Assembly (NCBI RefSeq): GCF_910596095.1
Contig: NC_056552.1
Location: 6,987,111-7,051,110 of the forward strand
Direction: 5' to 3'
DNA: 64,000 nt
Origin: Thunnus maccoyii
Lineage: Eukaryota; Chordata; Actinopteri; Scombriformes; Scombridae
Position numbers and translations under genes: made by a program. The notes under the pieces are model-generated. The model saw nothing but the letters and a program-made list of their open reading frames with translations, did no database searches and was not told the DNA's origin. Of the stretch, positions 1 to 11,990 are shown piece by piece. How positions within the stretch are numbered: position 1 is the stretch's first letter; each line of letters starts with the position of its first letter.

Positions 1-66
1 TGAGCAAACTCTGTTTGCAGAGGAAGACTGTAGAAATGCAGTGGAAAGCTACGGAAAAAGCTGCTA
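1..66. repeat. Degenerate arm of a foldback repeat
   Basis: gcagaggaagactgt...gaaagct...aaaagctgctaagtggac resembles the right arm of the foldback element at 7275-7535. The copy is cut by the window edge and strongly diverged. Confidence 0.35.
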
Positions 67-92
67 AGTGGACCTTGACTCTAGGGTTGCAA

Positions 93-398
93 CTGGGGCT
101 GGGTGATATGGACAAAATCAAATATAACAATATTTTTGACCAAATATATATCAATATTGCAACAATATTGTAGGGATGACTACTGGTGCTTTCACAAAAT
201 ATTTACACAATGAGATTTTTCAGGTAGAACAGCCTCGTAAAATCAGAAAATTACATCACTTTACTGTAGTCCAGCCTTTAAAACCAGGAAGAGACAACAC
301 TTATGTCATATCATGATATTATGATATCCAAAATCTAAGACAATATCTAGTCTCATATCACGATATCGATATAATATCAATATATTGTCCAGCCCTAG
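93..398. mobile_element. MITE-like element with GGGCTGGGYGATAT termini
   Basis: The left end (ctggggctgggtgatatgg) is the inverted copy of the right end (atattgtccagccctag), and the interior is full of ATATCGATAT-type palindromes. This is a familiar non-autonomous repeat of teleost genomes. No coding capacity. Confidence 0.7.
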
Positions 399-3010
399 AT
401 GCATTTTAGCACTTAATATTATTATTAATTAATCTGCTAAATTATTTGTCAATTATCATATCAATAGTTTGGTCTATACAGTGTCAGCCAAAGATGACTT
501 CTTGACTTTTTCTGTGAGATGCCTGATGAAGGTCAGTTGACCTAAACATTATGTAATAAATTCACCATAAGTGCTGACAGTGTGCTGGAACTAAAGATGT
601 CTTCTTTAAAATAACTATTCGTAACACCGATATATTATTATCCTATAAGACAAATAAAACAAGAATTTCTCATATTTAAGAGGCAGAAATCCGCAAATTT
701 TTAAAACATTTTTCCATTAAAAATTCCTTTAAAAATGTATCGATCATCAAATGTTACATAAAAGCTATCAACTTGGCTAAAATGAAAACCGACAAAGTTA
801 CACAATGTTTCTTCTTCATGTCATTTTGTGGATAAGCAGCTTTATTCTGCTGCACACCATTAAACACCTTCACTCCATCAAAAAGCCACTAAAATGTAAA
901 TAAAAACATCATTATGTGGGCTTGAACATGATTCACATCATAAATGTGCTCAACATGTTGGTGGAAACATTCACTTTGAACCGATCAGTTTGCAATCACA
1001 CATTCACTTTCATCCATGTTGGTATCACTGGTGTGCCAAGTCCACAAGGTTGTGGCGCTATTGCATCATCGTACAGTACAAAACTCTCAAAAAATAATTA
1101 TCTTATTCGCCATGGGATGTTTCATTTTCATGTCTATACTATGTGCAACCAGTGGGCCTGTGTGTGCTTGTCTGAGTGGGTGTTATCAACACCAAACACT
1201 CCATTCCTAGTAAAAGGCAAACTCTGATAGAGGATGACGGGTGTAAACTGTGCCGGAGACACAGGCAGGTTTTATGGGTTTTATTCTTACTACAAGAGGG
1301 TTCCTGTCCTGTTTCCAAATCTGTGTCTCTCACAATGTTCGTCACTAGTTGAAATCAGCCCAAAGCAACGCAACATGTCACAAATCAAAGGATCTACTGT
1401 AAATTTGTTCACCGTTTCGATTTCTAACAGTGCTGGTTTCACACGCATGGGCATGACACGACAACATTCAGAGGAATGTGAAACCAAGCATTAATTCGAA
1501 AGCAATAATGTTCAATCATGCCTACTTCCATGCTGAGGGAAATACCAAATATGTGGGTTTCACCTACTCATTTCATTGCTGGGGTGTCAATGGGAGAATC
1601 TGAGGTTATATCTGTGCCCGACAACAGGCAGACCATGGATTGTCTGTGTTTTCCTTCCAAGTTTGAGTTGCTTTAATGGATTATGACAGTTCTTCTATAT
1701 GTGCGAATGTGTTCGTGTCTATGTTTTGTCAGCAGAGATCAATCTCAATCGGTGTCAAACCGCCGAGCTTCAGCTATCAGCAGACATGTACTCGATGTTG
1801 TCCTCAATATTTGAGGGTAGTCCGTGTGTGTGAGCCTGCAAACATGTCAGGTGCGGTTCTGCGCTGCAGCCTGAGATTTGAGTGTTTCTGAGGGGAGAAA
1901 GCGGAAGAGCTGTAACTAACCGTGGCTTTGTAGTGACATGTATGCTGATGTGAGCTAATGGGCCATCGGCTACAATGCACGCAAGAGTTTTAGATACAAG
2001 TACACTGTTATGTACTGTAAATCCCCAATCTATGATGTCCAATGCCTTCCAGTAAATCCTGTGTGTGTAATAGACTAGATTTATGATCCTGACAAATCTA
2101 CTTCTACTTTTGACAAAGCCTGGAGCACAGGTGTGAACTTGTTGCATGCAGCTGCGTGTTATACATGAAGATTGTGAAATCCATAGCAATAAAAATAGCA
2201 CAGCGTAAACGATCAACTTTCAATTATTTTTATTCAATGGAGAAAGAGCTGATCAGTCAACTTACTCAATACACATATTGTGGCAGTCCTGAGAGCAAAA
2301 AAGCATTCAATGTACAGTATGTTTGCTTCATTTGATGAGCCGATGTGCAAACGCCCCAACAAATTAGGTTTCTAGCACTTAACACAAATTAACAAATGAA
2401 AGCAGCAATGTCACAACTGTTTTCTCTGTTTCAGCATTATCTCTGTTTTTTTTACTGACTCGAGGAATGTCAATCCACCCACAAGCACCTGATAAGATCA
2501 GCGTTTCATGTAAACCATGCCAAGAGAAATCGCTCCTCCAATCTTTTCCTTTTCTCACATTAAGGGCTCTGTTTTGGTGTCTGTGTATGGCGAGGAACTG
2601 TGTATCCCTCGCAAACTATCAGATGATGGTTTCTGCATATTAATGACATCTTTGGAGAGAATCTTGATAATGGCCTGCCAAGAGGAAATTAATCTGAATT
2701 CGTATTTTGGTTGTCAAGGCAGTGCCATTGCAATAGATGAATCCCCATGGTAACAACCATAAAGTGGCACGATTTTCTCCATGACAACCCCAATAACTGT
2801 GAGAATTCTACTGGGTGAAGCGATCAGGGATTTGGAAAGGAAGTTTGGCATCGTCATGTCATAATCAGTAGAGCTACGAGTTTATCTCACACATGCACTG
2901 AGTTTGAACTGCTCTCTCAATAAGAGCCAATTTCCAGGACTGACACAGATAACCAGCACTTGCAATAGATACCAGGAGTTGAAGGTTTACAGTTTCACTA
3001 CTTTCATCTT
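399..3010. other. No gene seen
   Basis: AT-rich DNA. Open frames here (longest about 148 codons, minus strand 2216-1770) show no family resemblance and no convincing splice context, so they are taken as chance. Confidence 0.5.
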
Positions 3011-3100
3011 TGGCGCACACATAAAGCAGGGGTAAAGTTCTTGCCTACCACAGAGACCCAGGGTTAAATTCCCAATAACGGCACCGCCGGCTTACTCGTT
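3010..3100 (+). repeat. Degenerate tRNA-derived SINE head
   Basis: gcaggggtaaagttcttgcc and acccagggttaaattcc resemble the A and B boxes of a tRNA-type RNA polymerase III promoter, spaced as in tRNA-derived SINEs. There is no intact cloverleaf, so it is not called a tRNA gene. Confidence 0.4.
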
Positions 3101-5085
3101 CTCTTCAAGAAATTGTTGTGTTTGCGGGTCCAGAACAGTCAGCAAAGGTTCTCATCCTTTGTATCTACAACCAACAATTCAAAACTTAACAGTCTTGTGA
3201 TTCTACAGTGAGTGAAGCTTTTTTTGTCATCAACTACAAAACAATAGAGGCTTCGACATGGGGCTCCAACGTAAACTGTCCAATGTACACAAGAGATGCA
3301 TCAGAGCTACTGTATCAAACGTACAGTAATATCACTAACTACGTGTGGATGGGGTGAACGTCCCAAAAGGTCTTTCGGTAAAAGGAAGCAGCTGGCGGCT
3401 CCACACATGGGTTTCTATAGTTGCCGTGATTAGGACTGCAATGTGTACAGGAATTGAACATTCAAATTTGAGAGAAAACGGGACAAAAATCTGCAAAAAT
3501 AAAGAAATATTAATGAATACTTTCAGCTAGGTGTAGTGTTATTTCCCTTTTAACTAAGCAGTCAGACTGGCTTTTTCTGCAACACCCCGTATGAGCACAA
3601 ATTAACTGTCAGATGAAAAGTTTATCAGACATGCGTAAAGTAAAAGAGGCTCATTTACAGAAGAGAAGGAATCCCTCAGGCGCTCACACACACACACATT
3701 TACACACATGAGTATTGAGAAAAAGCAGACACACAAACACCAGTCACAAAGAGACAGACTTTCCATCCTCCCTTGATTTACAATCCGTCTTTGTCTCTGG
3801 ACCAGCGCACTCACACAATGCTAATGGCAGCAAAAAGGACATGGTTCCACGCCTAAAATGGTCTCATCGCCATCCCCAGTGAGCTGCACGGTGACAGGAG
3901 TTGGATCCTGACTCACTGTCTTACCAACAACTTACCTTCCCTACCCCCACTTCAATTTTTTTACACACATACAACCACTGACCCTTTATTTCTCACAAAG
4001 TCATCTATCCGGAAAGTTGCGAGACTGAGGGGTCTGGTGTTTCCTGAAGCCTCCAGTGGCTCAATGTTTTGGGCATTTCCACAAATTTAAGATGCTTCTT
4101 TGTGGTTTGGTAACATCAATTTATTTAACAGCTTTGGTAGCATCTGGGGCTTTGATTTCCAGCTGTAATGACAGCTCAGAGAAAAATAGGTGTGTCTGTG
4201 GTTAATATAGGGCAATGACACATTGCTGGCATATTTTCATGCTGCGTCACATCTGACAAGACAACAACACACACCATTTAATTGTGACATGCACCACCGG
4301 GACACACTTGAGTCATTCAAGAAGCAAATATTATTATTAATCAGAGACAGAAATGAAGCAGCAAAACAGAAAAAGGGAGAAAGAGTGTGAGTTAACAGAG
4401 AGACGGAGTGAGAATGAGGAAAAGGAAAGGGACTGAGTGGGTCAGTGAGCCTCAGATAAGTGACACCCACTCCAACTAACAATGAGAGGAGAGTAAGGGA
4501 GGATAAAAGCTTGGTCACAGCATTATTTACAGCGGGGAAATTTTAAACCGAAATCAATTCATTTTAATGGAATTGCGGAGATCAGTGGATTTTGAGCAGA
4601 TTCTGCTTGACGTATGTTCAATTTGTGATGAATCTATTCACATGAGCCAGCTGTCACAAGGAAATCTCTGGTTGTCACTGTTAGCAGAGACTCCAGTCTG
4701 CAGCGCAGCTCCATATGCTCCACTGCTAAACCATAGAATTACATTAAATAATAACCAAATTAAAGTTTCTGTTTCACTTTTTTCTTTCTATCTCTACACG
4801 TAGGCTACATCTCCCTCACTCACCTACACAATATCATTCATACTCATTTCCATCTCTAATATTTGTAATGAGATGGTACCCAGACAGCTCACGTTACAGC
4901 TAATCAGGTTCTAGGACAGCAACCCGCATCAAGGAACCCTTTATTGAGAACGTCAATGCACGTTCAGCCCAGAGTGCAGAGTCAGCTGACACACATTGAC
5001 CCATTCAGACAGATAAAACACAAGGACAGAATACACCCCCCCTACACGAGCACCATAGTGTCAGTCAGTGCCATGATCGTGAATG
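3101..5085. other. No gene seen
   Basis: Intergenic or intronic DNA with short CA-rich runs (around 3686-3706). No coding or structural signal recognised. Confidence 0.45.
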
Positions 5086-5089
5086 AAGT

Positions 5090-5090
5090 G

Positions 5091-5122
<32 letters not shown>
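5090..5122 (+). repeat. (GT)n microsatellite
   Basis: Tract of alternating GT, about 33 bases, with one A interruption near its start. Confidence 0.9.
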
Positions 5123-5509
5123 GAATCTACTAGTCATTACTGTCTACACACTAGTATTTATTCAGTCATCCATTCTTCCGATGCGCAGATGTTCAGACAG
5201 TAACAGTAGTAGTAAGGTCTTTTGTCAGTCATGGTACTGCTAACCCACAGTTCAATTTCCATCTAATACAACATTTATTCCAAACCAAGAATCTAATTGA
5301 AACCAGAATCTGCTCAAAATGATCTCAAATAAAATGTTTTATTCCTGAAATGTTGTTTCAGCACATTTATTTCATACTATTGAAATATTTTTTTGGGAAA
5401 ATGGTCGACATAAGTGGATGTAGATGGGTTAAAACATGCAAAAAATATTGCTATGCTCCTTTTAACTTTTCACAATTGAGGAACAGTGTCACAATACTTC
5501 TTTACTATC

Positions 5510-5580
5510 TACAGTAATAAAAGTTTGGACACACTTTCTTTTTCAGGTGAATGGGAAGGTGTGTCCAAACTGGTACTGTA
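5510..5580. mobile_element. 71-bp Tc1/mariner-like palindromic remnant
   Basis: tacagta...aagtttggacacac at the left is mirrored by gtgtgtccaaactggtactgta at the right. TACAGT...TTTGGACACAC ends belong to Tc1/mariner-type fish transposons; almost nothing but the two ends is left. Confidence 0.6.
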
Positions 5581-5589
5581 AAGTTTCTT

Positions 5590-6540
5590 ATCCAAACCAT
5601 GTCTGTTGATCTACCTGAGGCTTCACCTATACTTCAATGGGGATCATTATGGCCCTGCTATAAATGTTGCAAATTACCGCCAAGTGTGTAAAATTGTGCG
5701 TCGCTATACATTTTTTTAATATTTACAGTACTAAGACTACAGATGTGAATAAGTCTAGCCACGGTTTATCTGATTTGCATTAAGTGCTGCTACGTTAAGA
5801 TCTGACGACAGACTGTTTTGAAAGGCTACTCTTTTGGCTAGGAAATTTCTGTAAGCGGTTTAAAAATTATGTAACAGCCTACTTATAAGTATAACTGACT
5901 GTTTCAATCACATCACGCTGGACTGGAGCTGCTGTTAGTCCATATTGTAAGTGAGGAAAAATAAGCAAGACACAACTTGCAGGAAACGGGAAGGTAATGT
6001 TGACTGTAAAATAAGGCTGCTACACTGCTGCTCTTCTGTGCGTTGTGGTGCTGAGCGGAAAGTTCTGGTAAAGTAACTTTGTAATGCATCTTTTAATTTG
6101 CATTTCTCTTTCTTGCCTTGTCCATCTCTCTCTCAGACCTGGTCTCTCTCCTTCTCTGTGTGTCTAATAAAACAAGAGCTGCAGGTTTTATATCTGCTTT
6201 TCTAAGAAGTAAATTTCAGACGCAGAGTCAGCTGTCGGAGTGGTCAGTCCACACCTTCCACCCATATTTTGCACTGCTGAACAGGAACAGTATCCCTTTT
6301 TTTCCATTTTACCAGCGCAAAACCTCTGTGCGGTCCTAAAGTAAATAAGGACAAACACAATTTGACTGTTTAGTGCCTAAAAAATCCTTATTAAATATCC
6401 CCCTCAGACTTCATATACTGACATCTTTCCTTCTATCTGTGAGTCCTTGTCAATAGCTACCATTCAGTTATCATAGCCTCTGCTCTGTCCTACCATAGAC
6501 TACTGTGTATCTGGCTCAGCTAGCCACAGACTTGCACAAG
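5590..6540. other. No gene seen
   Basis: AT-rich sequence. The frame at 6118-6339 (plus strand) is low complexity at its start and not supported as coding. Confidence 0.45.
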
Positions 6541-6543
6541 CGT

Positions 6544-6544
<1 letters not shown>

Positions 6545-6598
<54 letters not shown>

Positions 6599-6604
6599 GA
6601 CAGA
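6545..6604 (+). repeat. (CA)n(CAGA)n compound microsatellite
   Basis: About 50 bases of perfect CA followed by a short CAGA run. Confidence 0.95.
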
Positions 6605-7274
6605 CACGAGTGTCCTCATGATAGTTGGCACAGAATACACTGGCATATATCCACAAATGCAAACATAAATTTACACATTCACTGAAGTGCAAATACATGC
6701 TAATGCTACTAACCCGACATAACTATTACTGCAATGTCATGTTTGTTTGTGGCTCAGGATATTCAGCATGTGATACAACTAAATCTGCTAACGGGTCATA
6801 TTCTCCACTGACAAACACTAATAAGTCAGTGACTTGACATTACCTCATCACAACTGAGGTCATGTTTACTCATTCCATTATAATACCCAGCACTGAAAGC
6901 CAGTGTGAGTGAATCAGTAAGCTCACTACCCCCATGCAACAATCTGAGTCAGCTGAACTAGACTCTTCTCATTACAATGGGAGCAACTATGAAAAGCTCA
7001 TGCAGTATAAATTAATACAAAAACTATTGAATGAGCTGACTAGGCTAAGCTTTTGTGTTCTCATGACCTTTCATAGTTGGTATTAATCATTACGTTCCAA
7101 ATTTTTACTACGTGCATACACCAGTTTATTGCTAAGCTCGGCTGTAACCTCTAAAGTAGAGATACGCTGACATACACCAATGAAAAAAAAAGGCAGAAAT
7201 GTTACAGCTTCAAATAATTGTTTTGACAGAATTGGTTTACAACTTCTGCATGAGTTCCAACATGACTCATAGTT

Positions 7275-7535
7275 GGAAAAACAATCTCACCACAAGGTGC
7301 ACTAGTAGCTGTTCTGGAGCTTTTGATCATATCACACGATCTTCCTCAGCGGAAAAAGTTTGTCTTTTTTAGCCATAACATAGACAACAAGTCCTTAAAA
7401 TCCTCAGAGAAATGGAAACTCTAACAGCTACAATTTCATAACAACCGGGAAAACTTTGCCTGCTGAAGAAGATTGTGTGATACAAGTGAAAGCTCCAGAA
7501 CAGCTACTAATGGACATTGTGGGGACATTTTGCCA
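7275..7535. mobile_element. Foldback (inverted-repeat) element, full copy
   Basis: The left arm (agtagctgttctggagcttt...cacgatcttcctcagc, about 7308-7349) is complementary to the right arm (gctgaagaagattgtgtgat...aaagctccagaacagctact, about 7462-7508), about 110 bp apart. Half copies of the same family are seen at 25738-25832 and 1-66. Confidence 0.6.
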
Positions 7536-7539
7536 ACTG

Positions 7540-9230
7540 CTGTTTCCTTGGTCAGGGATGACCTTTTAATCTCGGTAGGTCATAAAGTGGGTTTCATTTT
7601 ATAATCCAAAAATTTAAAAAAAAATCTCAAAATATCACAAAATATTTTACACTTGGCTGAGATGGAAATGTTGGTGTATTAATAAAATCAGACTTTTATC
7701 AGACAGACTTAGCGAATAAATCACAACAGACATGAAGCATGTGACTAAAAAATGGCACTAGACAAAAACCTCGGATATGTGTAGAGCGATGAGGAGACTG
7801 TAAAGCTTCACCAATTAATACACAAAACAAACATAAATGACATATTTCCATCATGTTTGCTGCATTGGTTTTCACCATTTGAGGTTTGACCAGCACTCTT
7901 TTACGTCACGTTACTTGCTGCGCCCTCTTCCTCCGTAACGGCGCCTGATTGGAAAATTAGCGCCGCGAGCTGTTTATCTTGACGAACCAACTCTTCATAT
8001 GGTGGATGATGAAAACATGCATTCATTCACATTTTCTTTTACCGATTTTCTGGAAATGTGGTTAAAGTTTGTGCTACATTTGGATGGAAACCTGGTTATA
8101 GAGGAGTATTATAAATACAGTGCTACATGTAGTTAATTTTTTATTTTTCCTTTTCAAGTTTCATCTCAGTATTTAGAACATTTAGTCTACCACCAACCCC
8201 ATGCAACTCTAAATGTGCATATGTGTGTGCATACACTACAGTTAATCGTTACCTAGCATGTGTACTGTACCTAAAAAAAGGAAATTAATTTCACTATTTC
8301 TTCCAAAAGCTGGGATGCTGTGCCTTTATTTCCCGTCAGACCACCTTGACCACCAGATACACAGTGCAATCACTGTGTTGTCCATTTGCTTTTGACCAGG
8401 ACATAGGTGGAGTCTCACTGTGTTTGCTCTGCCACAATAAACCTCCTGCACAGTGTCTTGACAACAGGCAGTTATTACTACAACTGCTGAGAAACTGAAC
8501 TGCCTTCCATTTCCCATTACAATCTGTGGTCAACCATTAATAGATGGATGAAAGAAACCACAGAGCAGAGCAGCACACAAAAAGGCTGATAGATCAACAG
8601 GAGAAGACAGACAGTGTGGCTAAAAGAAAGAGAGAAATCGATCCTTATTATGAGCAATGTGAGCAAAAAAAGATCTTTTAGTAAAATTTCTACATACTGC
8701 AAGTCAAAGAACAAGTGGGAATAATGCCAAACCATCTGCATCCTATTGCAAATGTCAAACACACCTTTTATTTTTTGTAAGGACGTATAAGTTCAGGCGA
8801 CAGAAAAGTCTATGCCTATTCCTGCCATTTCTCTGTTTCTGTACCCATCCCCCCCTTCATATTTCAGGTTTATTTTATATTATCAGGAAGAATGGTAAGC
8901 AAAATAGTGTAGCACAAAACTTCATGTTCAATGCAGCTTTTACTAGTTGGCAGCCACAAATGTTTATTACATTTAATGACAAAAGAAACAATAACAACAC
9001 AAGAAAGTGAAACTAGTACATTCTTGCGATTGGACTTGCAATTCAAGACATGTTCAATGATACTTCCTTGTATAAAACAATGCAGTCCATCAAGTTTTCT
9101 GACTGCTAGGCTTGTGTATAAAGATAATTAAATAGGTTATGTTATGATATTATCAGTAAGCCTTTATAGTGTGGAAAAGGAGCTGTGTGACTGACTAATT
9201 TTTCTGATGAGAAAGTTCCTATGTACAGCT
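7540..9230. other. No gene seen
   Basis: Apart from the CpG patch at 7900-7985, AT-rich DNA without recognisable exons. Confidence 0.45.
7900..7985. promoter_or_regulatory. Small CpG-rich patch with CRE-like TACGTCA
   Basis: A short CpG cluster (gcgccc, aacggcgcc, agcgccgcgagc) with a CRE-like TACGTCA at about 7901-7907 and an inverted CCAAT box (gattgg) near 7947. It is isolated in AT-rich DNA and no exon was found beside it. Possible enhancer or a decayed promoter. Confidence 0.2.
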
Positions 9231-9231
9231 C

Positions 9232-9482
9232 ACCAGCAGCTTTATTAGGAACACCTGTGTAATCCGACACAACAGCTCTGCCATAAATTCTACTTTTATG
9301 AAGCTTATACATTTTCATTATTTGTTGACGTTGTCAGAAAGGTTATAAATCTACTTGATGTTTATTATTGAGGTCATAGTGGGTGGTGGTGGTGTACTGG
9401 AGTGCATTATATTGAAAAGTGTTCCTAATATTTTGCCCCCCTAATGTATGTTAATGGAGTGGACAAAATATTAGGAACACCA
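9232..9482. repeat. Dispersed repeat with TATTAGGAACACC ends
   Basis: ttattaggaacacctgtgta at the left is echoed by tattaggaacacc at 9469-9481, with gtgttcctaatattttg inverted at 9420-9436. The motif is common in fish repeats. No coding capacity. Confidence 0.5.
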
Positions 9483-10139
9483 TAGATTTATATATTATTT
9501 TTTCCCCACAAAACAACAGAGATCACATTTAAAGATTTTACCCAACTTTCTATACTTGTGAAGTGGAAAGTCTCACATTACTCAGGGTCAATAACTTGAC
9601 TGTATCATCTGAATGCTAGAAAGGTTCAAGTTTCAGTTTATTCATCCATAAAATCATGGACATTACAACGCTTCCATCCTGATCAACCGATGCTGATTTT
9701 ATTAAAACATAGGCTATAAATACACAGAATGATGCGTCAGCCAACCAATGTATGACTTTCACTGGAGTGTGTTATGCAGGAAAGGGTGATGATTAACAAA
9801 AACTACACATGTTCTGCTGGTTTGGTCATTTCATATGGAACACTGTGACCTTTTTTTTTGCAAAAATTGCATGTTCTAACAGATATTGTAGATAATGATT
9901 TAAGTTCAGGGGAAATATAATCCAAGAAAAGATAAAGAATAAAGTAAAGACAGTGTAGCAGAGAGAAATTATCAAACAGACAAACAAGAAGACATAGGAT
10001 CTGAGCAAACAGGCACACATTTTTATATTTGCAGACTGGCAGTGATAGGTTATTCATTATTTATCAACACTGATAACAGAGGTAACGGGGATAAAAAAAA
10101 ATTAAAATAAAAAATAAAAAAATTCAAAAATTGAGGTCT

Positions 10140-10245
10140 GAACCGAACTGTGGATTCGGAGGATCATTACCAAACTAGTACTTTCACTTAAATACTTTAA
10201 GTACATTCTGCTCTGAGGATCTGAGTACTTCTTCCACTGACTAAC
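10140..10245. repeat. Short repeat fragment with GAGTACTTCTTCCACTGA end
   Basis: actttcacttaaatacttta...ctgagtacttcttccactga is a familiar teleost short-repeat pattern; it has a self-complementary centre (acttaaatactttaagt). Confidence 0.4.
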
Positions 10246-10699
10246 TAACTGTTATCAACATGGGTCATATTACAGTAATTCAGGACACACCTGTGATGAG
10301 ACAAACTGTAAAATCATTAAGTAATATCTGTGAGAGAAAGTGAACTTGCATGGCTGTTCAGTTTTATGAATGAATCGTTAACTAACCGTTATTTAAGACG
10401 TTAATATTACAACATTGGGACACAATACAAAGCTTGTCTTCTGCACTGAAGGGCCAATTTGCATAACAAATGAGACATATAACTGGACTTGTGACGGAGG
10501 TTTTTGACTATTTCTCCCTTTTTTCCTAACATAGGAAAACTTTAAGCTGCCAGGAACTTGGCGCTTTTTAAGGAAACAAACATTCTCCCCCCTCCGAGTT
10601 TGTATTTTACAATATTATCAATCGACAATACTAAACCGAGAGGTAACTTCTCAAATTAAGCGGCAAAACTTTTATTTGTTTAACAGCAAGGCCGTTAAA

Positions 10700-11060
10700 A
10701 AAGTCCGCTTACCTGCTCTTCGCGGTCACCTGTGGCGGAAGAAGCCATGTTGAAGAAGTGTGCAGCCGCTCCGGGCTCACAGGTAAACTCGATCCCAGGA
10801 GTTGACCAACCAAATCCCGGCGCCGACTGTCAGATAGTCGCTATAAAAACGCATAAGATCAGGTGACATCTGCCTACAGCTCCACTGTCTTGACTAGGTG
10901 ATGGACTTGTGCCTTCAGGTGTCCCAAAGCAGCCCGTGAAGAGCGGTGAAAAAGCGACAGGTCGTCCCGGTGCAAACTCCTGGTGGAGCGGTGTAGTATC
11001 CAGCTGCAGCCCGGAGCAACTCACTCACAGTGAAACCAGTGAGGAAACACAACACAAGGT
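10700..11060. promoter_or_regulatory. GC-rich CpG-type promoter patch
   Basis: This stretch has a visibly higher G+C and CpG content (gcgg, ccgg, cgcc, gtcgtccc) than the flanking kilobases and contains the candidate first exon at 10713-10748. Called as a probable promoter from composition only. Confidence 0.4.
10713..10748 (-). CDS. Probable first coding exon of an unidentified gene (partial)
   Basis: On the minus strand an ATG in a very good context (AACATGG) at 10748 opens 12 codons (MASSATGDREEQ) that run straight into a consensus donor (CAG|GTAAGC) at 10713. It sits in a GC-rich patch unlike its AT-rich surroundings, as expected for a CpG promoter. No further exons were recognised to the left, so the first intron would be longer than 10 kb or the later exons too short to see. 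From memory human VTI1A and ZDHHC6 lie on this side of ACSL5, but the peptide does not look like the start of either. A plus-strand ATG at 10747 (MLKKCAAAPGSQ, followed by GTAAAC) is a weaker alternative. Confidence 0.4.
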
Positions 11061-11129
11061 GGCAGCATTGGAAAAAATATACTGCAAGTCACATGAGCTT
11101 AAAATAGATAGCCTGTTATACCTCTTTTT

Positions 11130-11592
11130 TTCTACAGGATCATATATGTTGTTGACATATTTACTCAGGCCAGATGTCTCTATTTATTCAGGCTAATCAG
11201 TCTCTTTTTCCAAACACCTAAACCTCATGTTTGTTTATGTATGTAGACCTACTGTAAAGTAACATCACTTTTTTACTCATACATTATCTATTTCAGCACT
11301 CCTTGCACTCTTCACACCTTTTGTAGTATTTTACAGAAACAGTTTCACCTGTATATAGACATTGTACGTTGTTGTGTAATTGTTGTTTCTATATTTATGT
11401 ATCTATTTTTTCACCCACTTGTTTATACATAATAGTGATATGTTTAATTATCTTTGTTCAGCTTGTTGTCCTTGTGTATCTTTCTGAAAATTGTTATGTA
11501 TAAGCACATTGAGAGCCACTACAAACCAAAGTCAAATTCCTTGCATGTGTAAACATACTTGGCCAATAAAACTGATTCTCATCCTGATGTTT
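11130..11592 (+). mobile_element. LINE 3'-UTR tail
   Basis: The sequence ending in caaattccttgcatgtgtaa, acatacttggccaataaa and actgattctcatcctgatg is typical of the 3' end of a fish non-LTR retrotransposon with a short tandem tail. Only the untranslated end is present. Confidence 0.55.
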
Positions 11593-11667
11593 CACCCATT
11601 TAATGGCCAATAAGAGAACTTTAACAGGTTTTCTGAACTGTTTTTATTTGTAGTTTTATTTTTAACT

Positions 11668-11990
11668 AGAGCTGCAACAGTTAGGTTACTTGATTAATCG
11701 ACTATTTTGATAATTGAGCAATCCTTTTGAATCACTTTTAATGAAAAATGCTCAAATTTCCTGGTTCCAGCCTCACAAATATGAATATGTTCTGGTTTCA
11801 TTAGTCTTCTGTGACAGTAAACTGAATATCTTTGGATTGTGGACTGTTGGTCAGGAACAAACAAGACCTTTTAGGTTGCATCTTGGGCTTTGGAAAACAC
11901 CATTTTCTGACATCCTACAGACCAAACTTAGTCGTTGGTCGACCAGTAGGCAGATTAATCAATAATGAAAGTAAAAGTTAGTTGCAGCCT
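11668..11990. mobile_element. hAT-type MITE, copy 1 (AGAGCTGCAAC ends)
   Basis: Starts agagctgcaac and ends gttgcagcct, with gattaatcgac and cagattaatcaa subterminal motifs. It is related to the copies at 25434, 33990, 46185 and 48648, and closest to the 33990 copy (shared ttccagcctcacaaat and gaatatctttggattg). Confidence 0.7.

Noticed and set aside
1770..2216. 148-codon open frame on the minus strand
   Set aside because: Longest frame in the left third, but it has no family resemblance, no splice context and unbiased composition; taken as chance.
3010..3100. Possible tRNA gene
   Set aside because: A- and B-box-like strings are present but no cloverleaf, anticodon arm or acceptor pairing; better explained as a SINE head.
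4237..4518. 93-codon minus-strand frame with a hydrophobic start and Ser/Pro-rich middle
   Set aside because: Hydrophobic by chance from a purine-rich plus strand (gagagag, gaaagg); no homology and no splice signals linking it to the exon at 10713-10748.
10747..10782. Plus-strand exon candidate MLKKCAAAPGSQ with following GTAAAC
   Set aside because: Overlaps the better minus-strand exon, has weaker start and donor contexts, and no downstream exon fits before acsl5. No DHHC-type zdhhc6 sequence was found to its right.
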